Source of the DNA: Corynebacterium sp. Marseille-P4321
GTDB lineage: Bacteria; Actinomycetota; Actinomycetes; Mycobacteriales; Mycobacteriaceae
DNA length: 64,000 nt
Assembly: GCF_903645305.1 (NCBI RefSeq)
Contig: NZ_CAHJXO010000001.1
Coordinates: forward strand, 620,001 to 684,000
Direction of reading: 5' to 3'
The translations under genes and the position numbers were made by a program. This document shows, in pieces, positions 8,966-19,059 of this stretch. A model generated the notes under the pieces. That model worked only from the letters and a program-made list of their open reading frames with translations, did not search any database and was not told the DNA's origin. How positions within the stretch are numbered: the stretch's first letter is position 1; each line of letters opens with the position of its first letter.

Positions 8966-9952
8966 CTATTTTGTCCAATGTTCGGACAGGATCTCCATGG
9001 AGTGCAGCGCCTCGTCGTGGCTGCCAGCCTGCAGCGAGATCATCAGCTCGTCCGCCTTTGAGTGCTCCTTGAACCACTCGAGGTACTCCACGACCTGGTT
9101 GCCGGTGCCCTTCGCGGTGTAGCGCAGCATGTCGATGATCTGGCGGCCCTGGAACGATTCCACCACAGCATCCAGCTGGTCCTCGCTCAAGTGGGCGCCG
9201 CGCCTGCCAGTGAGGGAGCGGACCCGGTTGCGGTGCACGATCTTCTCCTGGCGTGCTGCGTCTTCTTCCGTGTCGGCCGCGGTGACGTTCACCGCGGCGA
9301 TGCAGTACGGCTCCGGGTAACGCTCGGAAGGCTCGTAGTTTTCCTTGTAGTAGGTGGTGGCCTCCTCCAGGTGCGTCGGCGCGAAGTGCGAGGCGAAAGA
9401 GTAGGGCAGGCCAAGCTTCGCAGCCAGTTGCGCGCCGAACATGGAAGAGCCAAGGATGGTCAGCGGGACCTCGGTGCCGTAGCCGGGCATCGCCGTCACG
9501 CCGTCGATGGGCGGGTTGTTCGACAGCCACGCCTCCAGTTCGATGACGTCCTGGGGGAAGCGCTCCGCCGAGCGCGGATCGCGGCGCAGTGCCCGGCCGA
9601 GCGTCTGCTGGTCGGTGCCGGGGGCGCGCCCCAGACCTAAGTCGATGCGGCCCGGGTACATCTCCTCAAGCATGCCGAACTGCTCCGCGATCACGTACGG
9701 GGCGTGGTTCGGCAGCATCACGCCGCCGGAGCCGAGGCGGATCTTCTCCGTCTTCGCGCCGACGTGCGCGATGAGCACCGCGGGCGAGGAGGAGACGATC
9801 GAGCTCATGTTGTGGTGCTCGGAGTACCACACGCGCGAGTACCCGAGCTGCTCGCCGCGCTGCGCGAAGTCCACGGAGCGGGCGATGGCTTCGCCGACGG
9901 ATTCGCCGGGGTAGCGGGTGCAAAAATCCAGAAGTGACAGGGGAGTGTTCAT
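8966..9952 (-). CDS. Luciferase-like (LLM class) flavin-dependent monooxygenase
   Basis: 328 residues with the bacterial luciferase TIM-barrel pattern: an SLLDFCTRYPG start, GYSRVWYSEHHN and GSGGVMLPNHAPYVIAEQFGMLEEMYPGRIDLGLGRAPGTD. Proteins of this group use reduced flavin and oxygen; the substrate is unknown (often annotated alkanal monooxygenase). The ATG at 9952 is chosen because a TACCGT box lies 7 nt upstream; a GTG at 9961 is the alternative. In C. glutamicum, as recalled, a homologue also sits next to brnQ and aecD. Confidence 0.9.
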   Translation of the reverse strand: MNTPLSLLDFCTRYPGESVGEAIARSVDFAQRGEQLGYSRVWYSEHHNMSSIVSSSPAVLIAHVGAKTEKIRLGSGGVMLPNHAPYVIAEQFGMLEEMYPGRIDLGLGRAPGTDQQTLGRALRRDPRSAERFPQDVIELEAWLSNNPPIDGVTAMPGYGTEVPLTILGSSMFGAQLAAKLGLPYSFASHFAPTHLEEATTYYKENYEPSERYPEPYCIAAVNVTAADTEEDAARQEKIVHRNRVRSLTGRRGAHLSEDQLDAVVESFQGRQIIDMLRYTAKGTGNQVVEYLEWFKEHSKADELMISLQAGSHDEALHSMEILSEHWTK

Positions 9953-9959
9953 GGCCCCC

Positions 9960-9965
9960 ACGGTA
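9960..9965 (-). promoter_or_regulatory. Leaderless -10 box of the LLM monooxygenase gene
   Basis: TACCGT on the minus strand, 7 nt before the ATG at 9952. Confidence 0.5.
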
Positions 9966-9986
9966 CGCTAGTGCGCGGGCACCACC

Positions 9987-11402
9987 CTACGCGGTGGCTC
10001 CCACCACGTCGCCCTCGACAGTGTGGTTCGTGCCGATGGCCATGGGCGCCTTCGGGCGGGCAAAGTCGATGACCAGTCCGATGATGAACATCACCACAAC
10101 CGGTGCGACCCAACCCAGGCCGTCGCCCTGCAGCGGCGCCCAGCTCACCAGCGGGGTGAGGGCGTCCGCGCCCCAGCCCAGGCCGATGAACGTCTCGACG
10201 GCCGACCACACCACGGCCGTCCACACCGGCAGGATGAGTGCCCAGGTGAAGCGGGTCTTGGAGCGGAACGCGGGCTCGATGAGGATAACGAAGATCAGCG
10301 CGATCGCCGGCGGGTAGAGGAAGCCGATCACCGGCGCCGCGATCGTCATGATGAACTCCAGGCCCTGGGTGGCGAAGATCATGGACCAGATGGTGAAGAT
10401 GATCGCCCAGGTGCGATACGAGCCGGCAAACTGCTCAGAGAAGTACTCGGCGGTGGCGGTGATCAGGCCCACTGCGGTGGTGAGGCAGGCGAGCAGTACC
10501 ACGAGCGAGAACACGACTTGGCCCGCGGTGCCCATGGTGAGGTTCGCGGCCTCCGCGAGCAGGCCAGCCCCGGAATCGAAGTTCTCGCCGCCCGGGATGA
10601 CGCGGCCGATGCCGCCCAGGCCGAGGTAGATCAGCCCGAGCATCACGCCAGCGCCGACGCCGGCGATGATGGTGCCGTTCACCATCTCCTTGCCCTCGTA
10701 GCCCTTGTTGCGCAGGTTGGAGATCACCACGATGGCAAACGCGAGCGCGGCGATGGAGTCCATGGTGAGGTAGCCCTCGAGAAGCCCGGTGGTGAACGGG
10801 CCGTCGGCGTACGCCTCAGCCGGGGTGGCCGGCTGCGCGTCCCAGCGGGTGAGCGACACCGCAATCATGATGATCAGCAGCACCACCAGCGACGGCACCA
10901 GGAACTTGCCCAGGGTGTCCATGATGCTGGACGGGTTCCAGCTCAGCGTCAGCGCAATTCCGAAGAAGATGACGGAGAAGATGCCGGTGGCGAGGGTGCC
11001 GGAGACGTTGAACAGCGGCGAGATGGCGGTTTCCATGCTCACCGCGGCGGTACGCGGCAGGGCGTAGAAGGCACCGATGGACAGGTACGCCAGCAAAGGG
11101 AAGACGATGCCGAAGACGGTACCGGCGCGCTGCGCGAGGTCGCGCACGTTCGCGCCCGAGAGTGCAATCGCGATCACAGCGAGCACCGGAAGCAGCGCGC
11201 CCGTGCCCAAGAAGCCCAGGATGGCGGGCCAGAAGTTGTCACCGGCTTGCACGGCGAGCATCGGCGGGAAAATCAGGTTGCCCGCGCCGAAGAACATGGA
11301 AAACAGTGCCAGCGATGTGACCAATAGCGTCATGCCGGAGCGCTTGCCGCCGGCTGTGCCCGCTGTGCCCTGCGCGCCCTGTGTAACGGCTGTCGAGCCC
11401 AT
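9987..11402 (-). CDS. brnQ: Branched-chain amino acid uptake carrier BrnQ
   Basis: 471 residues, mostly hydrophobic, with the LIVCS family signature SLALFSMFFGAGNLIFPPML near the N-terminus. It takes up isoleucine, leucine and valine (also methionine in corynebacteria) by cation symport. The ATG has a strong GAGGGAGGA ribosome site and a real 5' leader, unlike many genes here. The C-terminus ends with a short hydrophilic tail. In C. glutamicum brnQ lies beside aecD; here aecD is separated from it by the maltokinase and treS genes. Confidence 0.95.
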   Translation of the reverse strand: MGSTAVTQGAQGTAGTAGGKRSGMTLLVTSLALFSMFFGAGNLIFPPMLAVQAGDNFWPAILGFLGTGALLPVLAVIAIALSGANVRDLAQRAGTVFGIVFPLLAYLSIGAFYALPRTAAVSMETAISPLFNVSGTLATGIFSVIFFGIALTLSWNPSSIMDTLGKFLVPSLVVLLIIMIAVSLTRWDAQPATPAEAYADGPFTTGLLEGYLTMDSIAALAFAIVVISNLRNKGYEGKEMVNGTIIAGVGAGVMLGLIYLGLGGIGRVIPGGENFDSGAGLLAEAANLTMGTAGQVVFSLVVLLACLTTAVGLITATAEYFSEQFAGSYRTWAIIFTIWSMIFATQGLEFIMTIAAPVIGFLYPPAIALIFVILIEPAFRSKTRFTWALILPVWTAVVWSAVETFIGLGWGADALTPLVSWAPLQGDGLGWVAPVVVMFIIGLVIDFARPKAPMAIGTNHTVEGDVVGATA

Positions 11403-11436
11403 AGGAAATCCTCCCTCAATGCGTTCAAGTGGGCTT

Positions 11437-11442
11437 AGTGTA
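11437..11442 (-). promoter_or_regulatory. -10 box of brnQ
   Basis: TACACT on the minus strand, with a possible TTGTCC -35 at 11462-11467 (19-bp spacing). This gives a leader of roughly 28 nt containing the GAGGGAGGA site. Confidence 0.5.
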
Positions 11443-11488
11443 AACAGCCGCGTCGCATTACGGACAACCGTTTCACAAAGTGGAACGA

Positions 11489-12501
11489 TTACAGGAGTGT
11501 TTTAACCGCATTCAGGGGTATTTCCACCCACTCGGGGCGGTTGTTGCGCTCGTAAACTACCTCGTAGCACGCCTTATCTACCACGTACGCGCGCAACAAC
11601 GCTGAATGCTCGGCGCCGTAGCCGTCCAGCAGCGCCTCGACGCGCTCGCGCTCCCACTCCTCGTCGAATCCGCCCACCGCGCGGGCGTAACCGAAGGAGC
11701 GCACCATGCCGGCGACGTCGCGCAGCACGTGGTCCGGTCGGCGACGTTCCCGAAGCGGCCGCGCGGGCTCGCCCTCGAAATCCACCAGGTACCAGCGGTC
11801 CGCGGTGCGCAGCGTCTGCCCGAGGTGCGCATCGCCGTGCACGCGCTGCACCTCCACCTCGCCCAACCCCTCGTACAGCTCGCGAACGCGCGCGGCGTAG
11901 TCGCCCACCGCCTCGCCGTAGCTTGCCAGGTTGCGGAGCAATTGCTTGGCGACGTCCACCCGCTCCGTACCAAACGCATCCTTCAACGCGGCGTGCACCC
12001 GCCGCAGCGCGGCACCGAGCTCCCGGGCATCGTCCGCGTCCACTTCTCCCGCGGTGGCGAGGTCGAAGCCGTCCACGCCCCCGTCGATACGCTCCTGCAG
12101 CATCGCCACCGTGCGCCCACCCCGCTCAATAGTGCCCGTCACCGCCGCAACGTGCGGGCAGTCACCGATGCGGCTGAGCAGCTCAATCTCCGGGTTCAGC
12201 CCGCCCTCGAGGCGCCGGTAGACCTTCAGTAGCTCGCCTTCCACCACGAGCGTGGTGTTGGACTGCTCGGCGCCCAGCGGACGCGCGTCGTCAAGCCCCG
12301 CGAAGTGCCGCGCGTACGCCCGGGCGCCGGCGTCGGTGGCCAGCACGTCGCGTGAGCCGTCGGTGAGCACTTGGTAGGTGTCGGTGACGTCGCCGTGTGT
12401 GACGTCGAGAAGCTGCCACTCAAACTCGCCCACCTGCTCGCGGGCGACAACCTCCGTCGCGTCGACCGGCTCCGATTTCGCGCCGTAGAAGCGCTCCTGC
12501 T

Positions 12502-12511
<10 letters not shown>
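11489..12511 (-). CDS. mak: Maltokinase
   Basis: 340 residues resembling Mak/Pep2, an aminoglycoside-phosphotransferase-fold kinase. The catalytic motif VQRVHGDAHLGQTLR (HGDxHxxQ) and the following DFEGEP metal-binding motif are clear. It phosphorylates maltose to maltose 1-phosphate, the donor for GlgE alpha-glucan synthesis. The protein is shorter than mycobacterial Mak (about 455 aa): part of the N-terminal cap region is missing. The ATG at 12511 overlaps the treS stop by 10 bp, matching the usual treS-mak coupling. Confidence 0.85.
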
Positions 12512-14226
<1,715 letters not shown>

Positions 14227-14234
14227 GCCCCTCG

Positions 14235-14240
14235 AGCGTA
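14235..14240 (-). promoter_or_regulatory. Leaderless -10 box of treS-mak
   Basis: TACGCT on the minus strand, 8 nt before the treS ATG; it lies between treS and the end of the aecD-like gene. Confidence 0.5.
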
Positions 14241-15362
14241 TTAGATGGCGCGCACCGCCGCGGCGATTCGCTCAACCGCCTCGCGCAGGATCTCCGGCGA
14301 GGTGGCGAAGTTCATTCGCGCGCGGTGCTCGCCGCCGGGGCCGAAGTCCCTGCCCTCCGAAAGCGCGACCTTCGCGTGCTCGAGTAGCCAGGCGGCGGGC
14401 GTGACGCTGGAAATCGCGGTCTCGGAAAAATCCAGGAAGAGCAGGTAGGTCGCCTCCGGCTTCAACACCTTGATGCCCGGCACCGCCTTCGGCAGCTCCT
14501 CGAGCAGGAAATCGCGGTTGGCCTTGAGCAACTCGACCTCTTCGTCGAGGTACTCGCGGCCCTGCGAGTAGCAAGCTTCCGCGCCGGCGATGCCGAGGGT
14601 GCCCACCCCATCGACGATGAGCGGGGAGATCGCCTTCCACACCTCGACGTCCTCGTCGTTGGAGAAGATGATCTGGGCGCACTTCAAGCCGGCGATGTTC
14701 CACGCCTTCGAGGTGGCCGTGATCGTGATGCACACGTCCGGGTTGTTCGCCGCGGCGCAGACGTGCTTGCGGTCGTAGGTCAGCGGCGCGTGGATCTCGT
14801 CGACGATGACGCGCCCGCCGTGGCGACGAGCGATCTCGCACACCTCGTCCAGCTCCTCCGCGGTGAACATCCAGCCGCCCGGGTTGAACGGGTTGGTCAC
14901 GATGATGCTGCCCGCCCCGTTCGCGAACGCCTGCCCCACCTCGGCCATGTCCAGGCCGCCGTTGGAGCTCACCGCCACGCGCTCGCGGCCCGCAGCCTGG
15001 GCGATCGGCACGAACGGGAAGTACGCCGGCATCGGCACGATAACGGGGCCTTGCGTGAAGTACATGATGGACAGCAGCACGCCGCGCACCACATCCGGCA
15101 CCAGGAAGACCTTCTCCGGGTCGGGGCGCCACCCGTAGCGCCAGTCGTAGAAGTCTGACAGCGCCTCTTCCACCTTGTGGGCGTGCGGGGCAGGGGAGTA
15201 GCCGAACATCTCGGCCTCAGCGGCGGCAACCAGCGCGTCCTTCACCGCGGGTGCGGTGGGGAAGTCGCTCTCCGCGATGAACATGGGAATGACGTCCTCG
15301 CCGTACTGCGTCCACTTGCGGGTGCGGCGGGCTCTCAACGTTGCGGGGTCTGGGAACTGCAT
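14241..15362 (-). CDS. aecD: PatB/MalY-type aminotransferase, cystathionine beta-lyase
   Basis: 373 residues of the PLP fold-type I MalY/PatB family. Seen are [22 protein letters not shown] (Asp holding the PLP ring nitrogen) and the Schiff-base lysine in [13 protein letters not shown]. AecD of corynebacteria cleaves C-S bonds in cystathionine and S-aminoethylcysteine, yielding ammonia, pyruvate and the thiol. The assignment to aecD rests on family plus nearness to brnQ and the LLM gene. A TACCGT box 7 nt upstream supports the ATG. Confidence 0.88.
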   Translation of the reverse strand: MQFPDPATLRARRTRKWTQYGEDVIPMFIAESDFPTAPAVKDALVAAAEAEMFGYSPAPHAHKVEEALSDFYDWRYGWRPDPEKVFLVPDVVRGVLLSIMYFTQGPVIVPMPAYFPFVPIAQAAGRERVAVSSNGGLDMAEVGQAFANGAGSIIVTNPFNPGGWMFTAEELDEVCEIARRHGGRVIVDEIHAPLTYDRKHVCAAANNPDVCITITATSKAWNIAGLKCAQIIFSNDEDVEVWKAISPLIVDGVGTLGIAGAEACYSQGREYLDEEVELLKANRDFLLEELPKAVPGIKVLKPEATYLLFLDFSETAISSVTPAAWLLEHAKVALSEGRDFGPGGEHRARMNFATSPEILREAVERIAAAVRAI

Positions 15363-15369
15363 GGGTGTA

Positions 15370-15375
15370 ACGGTA
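15370..15375 (-). promoter_or_regulatory. Leaderless -10 box of aecD
   Basis: TACCGT on the minus strand, 7 nt before the ATG at 15362. Confidence 0.5.
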
Positions 15376-15376
15376 G

Positions 15377-17236
15377 CTATTCGTCGTCGGGCTCGCCGGT
15401 ATAAAAGCCGAAAGCTTTCAACCGTTCCCGGTCGGCCGCGGAGGAGGAGGCGGTTAAGCGCAACAGTTCGGAGTAGATCCCGCCTGATGTGGCCAGCTCG
15501 TCGGGTGAGCCGATCTCGTCGACGTGCCCGTCGCGCAGGGTGATGATGGTGTCCACGCCTGCGATCGTCGACAAGCGATGCGCAATCATCAGCGTCGTGC
15601 GGCCCACCATCAACTCGTCGAGACCCGCCTGCACAGCGCGCTCCGCCTTCGTATCCAGCGCGGACGTCGCCTCGTCGAGCACCAGTATCGGCGCGTCCTT
15701 CAACATGGCGCGCGCCACCGCAACGCGCTGCTTCTGCCCGCCGGAAAGACGCAGGCCCCGCTCGCCGATGACAGTGTCGTACCCGTCCGCGAAGTTCGTG
15801 ATGAAATCGTGAGCATTTGCACGCTTGGCGACGTCCACCACCTCCTCACGCGACGCCCCCGGCTTGCCGTACGCGATGTTGTCGTGCACCGTGCCCGAAA
15901 ACAGCGCCGCCTCCTGGAACACCACGCCCGTAGTCGCACGCAGCTTCTCCACGTCGAGCTCGCGTACGTCCTCGCCGCACACCTCCAGGCGGCCGCCCGT
16001 GGCGGGGTAGAGCCCGAGCAGCAGGTTCACGATGGTCGACTTCCCCCCGCCGGACTCGCCCACGAGCGCGATCTTCTCACCTTCGCGGGCCGAAAACGTC
16101 ACGCCGTGCAGCACCGGCTCACCCGCCACGTACTCGAAGCTGACGTTGTCGAAGGACACCACCGGCTCCCGCACCGCAAGCGGCGGGTGCTGCACGGGCG
16201 AAAGCTCCGGCATGCCCGACGTCTGTGTCGCCGCGACCACCTGGGCGTTCGCAGTGGGCTCGACCGGGGAGTCCATGACCCGGAAGTAGTCGCGCGAACC
16301 AGCCACGGCACGCTGGGCGGAATCGACGATCCAGCTCATCATGGTCACCGGCTGGCGCGCCATGGTGACCATCTGGATGAGCATCACCATCTCACCGACG
16401 CTGAAGTGCCCGCCCAGGGTGCGGGTGAACACGATGAGGTAGATGCCGAAGAAGATGAGGTTCATCGCCACGCCACGCAACGTGTCCATGGAGTGCCACC
16501 AGCGCGACTGGGGCCGCGTGACGTCCACCACCGACGTGTAGTGGCGGCCGAAAGAATCCAGCTCGCGCACCTCCGCGCCGTAAGATTTGGTCACCTTCAC
16601 CTGGCCGACCACCTCGGCGAAGCGCCCGTTCGCCTCGTCGATGTGCGCGTTCTTCTCCTGCTCGAAGACCTGCCACCGCTTCGACGTAAGCGCGGTGAGC
16701 CAGGTGTAGAGCGGAAACAGCAGCGCCAACAGCACCGTCAACGGCCAGTAGTAGGCGGCCGTGATGGCCAAAATCGCCACCACCTGCAAAAGCATCGGCA
16801 AAAAGTTGTTCGTGAACGACTGGATGAACTGCGTGACGTTCGCAATCGAACGATCCAGCCGCGCGATAATCGTGCCTGTGACCTGCTTGTCGAAGTACGA
16901 CTGCGGCAACGCCAGCAACTTCGCGAAATACCGCGTGGACAAAATCTGCCGGATGCGCGACACCATCACGTCGCCCATGTATCCCGAAACGTTGCGCAGA
17001 AGCGACGCGCCCGCCTCGGCCGCGAACAGCGCCACCGCGAGCCAGGTGACGGTGCGGGTGGGGGAGGGGGCTGCGGAGCCGTCGTTAAGAAATGCGACGA
17101 TTGTGTCGGTCGCCTCCCTAATGAGAAACGGCGACACCAAACTCAACCCCGCCACCGCCGTGGACACCACCACCACTCCGATATAGAACGGCCACAGAGC
17201 GGAGGTGCTACGCAACACGCGCGTCAAAGACTGCAT
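15377..17236 (-). CDS. ABC exporter half-transporter (membrane domain plus ATPase)
   Basis: 619 residues. The N-terminal type I exporter membrane domain (six TMs, about 15-310) is followed by an ATPase domain with Walker [11 protein letters not shown] (about 397), signature LSGGQKQR and Walker [13 protein letters not shown]. It should work as a homodimer, exporting lipid, peptide or drug; the substrate is not visible. Its start is 37 bp from the divergent lipoprotein gene. A TACCAT box lies 9 nt upstream of the ATG. Confidence 0.93.
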   Translation of the reverse strand: MQSLTRVLRSTSALWPFYIGVVVVSTAVAGLSLVSPFLIREATDTIVAFLNDGSAAPSPTRTVTWLAVALFAAEAGASLLRNVSGYMGDVMVSRIRQILSTRYFAKLLALPQSYFDKQVTGTIIARLDRSIANVTQFIQSFTNNFLPMLLQVVAILAITAAYYWPLTVLLALLFPLYTWLTALTSKRWQVFEQEKNAHIDEANGRFAEVVGQVKVTKSYGAEVRELDSFGRHYTSVVDVTRPQSRWWHSMDTLRGVAMNLIFFGIYLIVFTRTLGGHFSVGEMVMLIQMVTMARQPVTMMSWIVDSAQRAVAGSRDYFRVMDSPVEPTANAQVVAATQTSGMPELSPVQHPPLAVREPVVSFDNVSFEYVAGEPVLHGVTFSAREGEKIALVGESGGGKSTIVNLLLGLYPATGGRLEVCGEDVRELDVEKLRATTGVVFQEAALFSGTVHDNIAYGKPGASREEVVDVAKRANAHDFITNFADGYDTVIGERGLRLSGGQKQRVAVARAMLKDAPILVLDEATSALDTKAERAVQAGLDELMVGRTTLMIAHRLSTIAGVDTIITLRDGHVDEIGSPDELATSGGIYSELLRLTASSSAADRERLKAFGFYTGEPDDE

Positions 17237-17260
17237 GATTTCCGCATGGTACTACCGCGC

Positions 17261-17266
17261 TACACT
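17261..17266 (+). promoter_or_regulatory. Leaderless -10 box of the 17274 lipoprotein gene
   Basis: TACACT exactly 7 nt before the first ATG of the tandem ATGATG. Confidence 0.6.
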
Positions 17267-17273
17267 CACACCC

Positions 17274-17813
17274 ATGATGAAGCGCCTCACCCTCGCCGCC
17301 ACCCTCGCAACCTCCCTCGCTCTCACCGCATGCGTGACCGGGGACGAAGCAGAAGAACAAGGTGCCACCGGCGAAGACATCGAGGTAACCACCCCAGCCG
17401 AAGAAGACGAGGAGCGCTTCGAAGTCGACGAGGTAGACCCGAAAGTAACGGACGAGACCACCGGCGAGCGCGTCGAAGACCCCGCCATGGACCTGAGCTA
17501 CAAATGGCAGGGCACCGAGTACTCACCCAACGGCTCCGTTGTGGTCGTGGCCGTGACCAACGAATCGGATGCGCCCATGCCCGCCGACACCCTCAGCGTG
17601 AAACTGCGCTACAACGACGGCAACTCCATGCAGGATGCGCGCTTCAACCCGGACGCGGAAGCCGCCGGCATCGACATGGTTGGGGTGGACCACCCGCTCG
17701 GCCCCGGTGCGACCACGAACGCGAAGTACCCCTTCGACGTGTCCACGGGCAACCTGTGGGACGCGGAGTTCACCATCGGCAACGTCACCTTCAAAGGCAA
17801 TTTGAACAACTAG
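17274..17813 (+). CDS. Putative lipoprotein, unknown function
   Basis: 179 residues. It has a signal peptide with lipobox LALTAC (Cys20), then an acidic low-complexity linker (about 21-75) rich in Glu, Asp and Thr. The C-terminal folded region (about 80-179) has alternating hydrophobics and SVVVVAVTNESDAPMPADT, suggesting a beta-sandwich of the kind seen in surface DUF4352-like domains. That fold is a guess from pattern only. The start is set by the leaderless promoter just upstream. It is convergent with the esterase gene, overlapping it by 4 bp. Confidence 0.8.
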   Translation: MMKRLTLAATLATSLALTACVTGDEAEEQGATGEDIEVTTPAEEDEERFEVDEVDPKVTDETTGERVEDPAMDLSYKWQGTEYSPNGSVVVVAVTNESDAPMPADTLSVKLRYNDGNSMQDARFNPDAEAAGIDMVGVDHPLGPGATTNAKYPFDVSTGNLWDAEFTIGNVTFKGNLNN

Positions 17814-19027
17814 AAGCAGCCGCGCAGGTAGCCGAGAGGGTCGTGGGTTTCGCCCTCCCCGACACGCCATGCTTGTCGACGCCTCCGGTACACCTCCCAG
17901 CCCACCTCACCACCACGGGCAAAGCCGAGCAGCCAATCATTGAGCTCGGTGCCGGGGCGGAAGAGCGCGGCGAGCTCACTCGAGTGCGTGCCGGCGGGAA
18001 ACTCCGCCTGCCAGACGTTGCCCGGGGCGTGCTCGCAAGCCTCGTCCACCCAGCGTCGAATCAGCGCGTCCGAGTTGAACTGCCCAGCCACCGGCCTGCC
18101 CGCCGCCTTGACCGCCGCAACGTACTCGCCCGCAGTGCCCTTCTTCAGCCCCATACGGCGACCGGCGGAGCGCACAAACGCGCCGCCTAGCCCCGCCCGG
18201 TCCAGCGCGGCACCGTGATTGATGAACTCGTCGCGCGTAGAGGTGACCACCAGGTCCACCTGCGCCAGCTCCGTGCCGTCGAACGGGTGCGGCCCCACCG
18301 CGCAGTCCGTGATGTACTGCGTGCGGAAACGCTGGTATCCGCGCTCCATCTTCTGCGGGTTGTCGCGGTACAGCGCGTTGAGCGCATCACGGGTCAGCGG
18401 GGTAGACAGCGCCGCTCGCGCCGCCCACTTCCGCGCAGAAAACGGCCTGCGGGGAAACGCCGGCGAGAGCGCGAGCGCGCGGCGGAACTCGCCCTTGTAA
18501 TGGTCGCGCCGGGCAAGCCACAACGCGATGCCCGCGCCAGCAGACTGGCCCACCACCGTCACGTTCGTCGGATCGCCACCGAACGACTCAACGTTGCGCT
18601 GCAGCCACGCAAGCGCCTCCGCACAATCCGCCACGCCCCGGAAATGCCCCGGCGCATCCGTGTGCAACGGCAGAAAACCCGGAAACTTCAACCGGTAACC
18701 CACCCTCACCAGCACCACACCGGCGCGCGCGAACGCCTCCGGGTGCATAAAGGTCTCAGTATGGTCACCGACCTCGTAGCGGCCGCCGTGGATCCACACC
18801 ACCACCGGCAGGTCATCCCCTGGGCGCGCGCCGTCCGGAGTGGTCACGGAAAGGGAGGCGGTGCCGGGTTGGGGCCGGGTGGCGTCGATAAGCAAGCCCT
18901 GCTCGACCCGCAACGGGTCGTCGAACGCGCCCACGATGCGGGAGTAGGGGACCGACTCAAACCAGCGCGCACCATCGCGGGTCACGCCCACGACGGTACC
19001 GGCGGGGCAGGTGACTTCCGTGTGCAT
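17810..19027 (-). CDS. Type B carboxylesterase
   Basis: 405 residues of the carboxylesterase/cholinesterase alpha/beta-hydrolase family. The oxyanion region PVVVWIHGGRYEVG and the nucleophile elbow VVGQSAGAGIAL are clear. A conserved stretch before the elbow reads CAEALAWLQRNVESFGGDP. No signal peptide is seen, so it is probably cytoplasmic. The start MHTEVT is chosen because a TACGCT box lies 7 nt upstream; longer frames run into the M3 peptidase gene. The natural ester substrate is unknown. Confidence 0.88.
   Translation of the reverse strand: MHTEVTCPAGTVVGVTRDGARWFESVPYSRIVGAFDDPLRVEQGLLIDATRPQPGTASLSVTTPDGARPGDDLPVVVWIHGGRYEVGDHTETFMHPEAFARAGVVLVRVGYRLKFPGFLPLHTDAPGHFRGVADCAEALAWLQRNVESFGGDPTNVTVVGQSAGAGIALWLARRDHYKGEFRRALALSPAFPRRPFSARKWAARAALSTPLTRDALNALYRDNPQKMERGYQRFRTQYITDCAVGPHPFDGTELAQVDLVVTSTRDEFINHGAALDRAGLGGAFVRSAGRRMGLKKGTAGEYVAAVKAAGRPVAGQFNSDALIRRWVDEACEHAPGNVWQAEFPAGTHSSELAALFRPGTELNDWLLGFARGGEVGWEVYRRRRQAWRVGEGETHDPLGYLRGCF
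18883..18893 (+). repeat. Dispersed 11-mer CGTCGATAAGC, copy 6
   Basis: Exact copy inside the carboxylesterase gene; read as Leu-Ile-Asp on the gene strand. Confidence 0.9.
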
Positions 19028-19034
19028 GCCTTGA

Positions 19035-19052
19035 AGCGTATCCACATAGAAT
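19035..19052. promoter_or_regulatory. Divergent, nearly back-to-back leaderless promoters
   Basis: Minus strand TACGCT (19035-19040) lies 7 nt before the esterase ATG. Plus strand TAGAAT (19047-19052) lies 7 nt before the M3 peptidase ATG at 19060. Only 32 bp separate the two start codons, and the -10 boxes are 6 bp apart, so polymerases at the two promoters should exclude each other. Confidence 0.55.
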
Positions 19053-19059
19053 GGCGCGC

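Noticed and set aside
15524..18190. Very long open frame (888 codons) on the plus strand, opposite the ABC exporter and esterase
   Set aside because: It is antisense to two well-recognised genes, has Arg/His-rich low-complexity translation and no domain; a GC-rich third-position artefact, as are the 378-codon frame at 676-1812 and many others.
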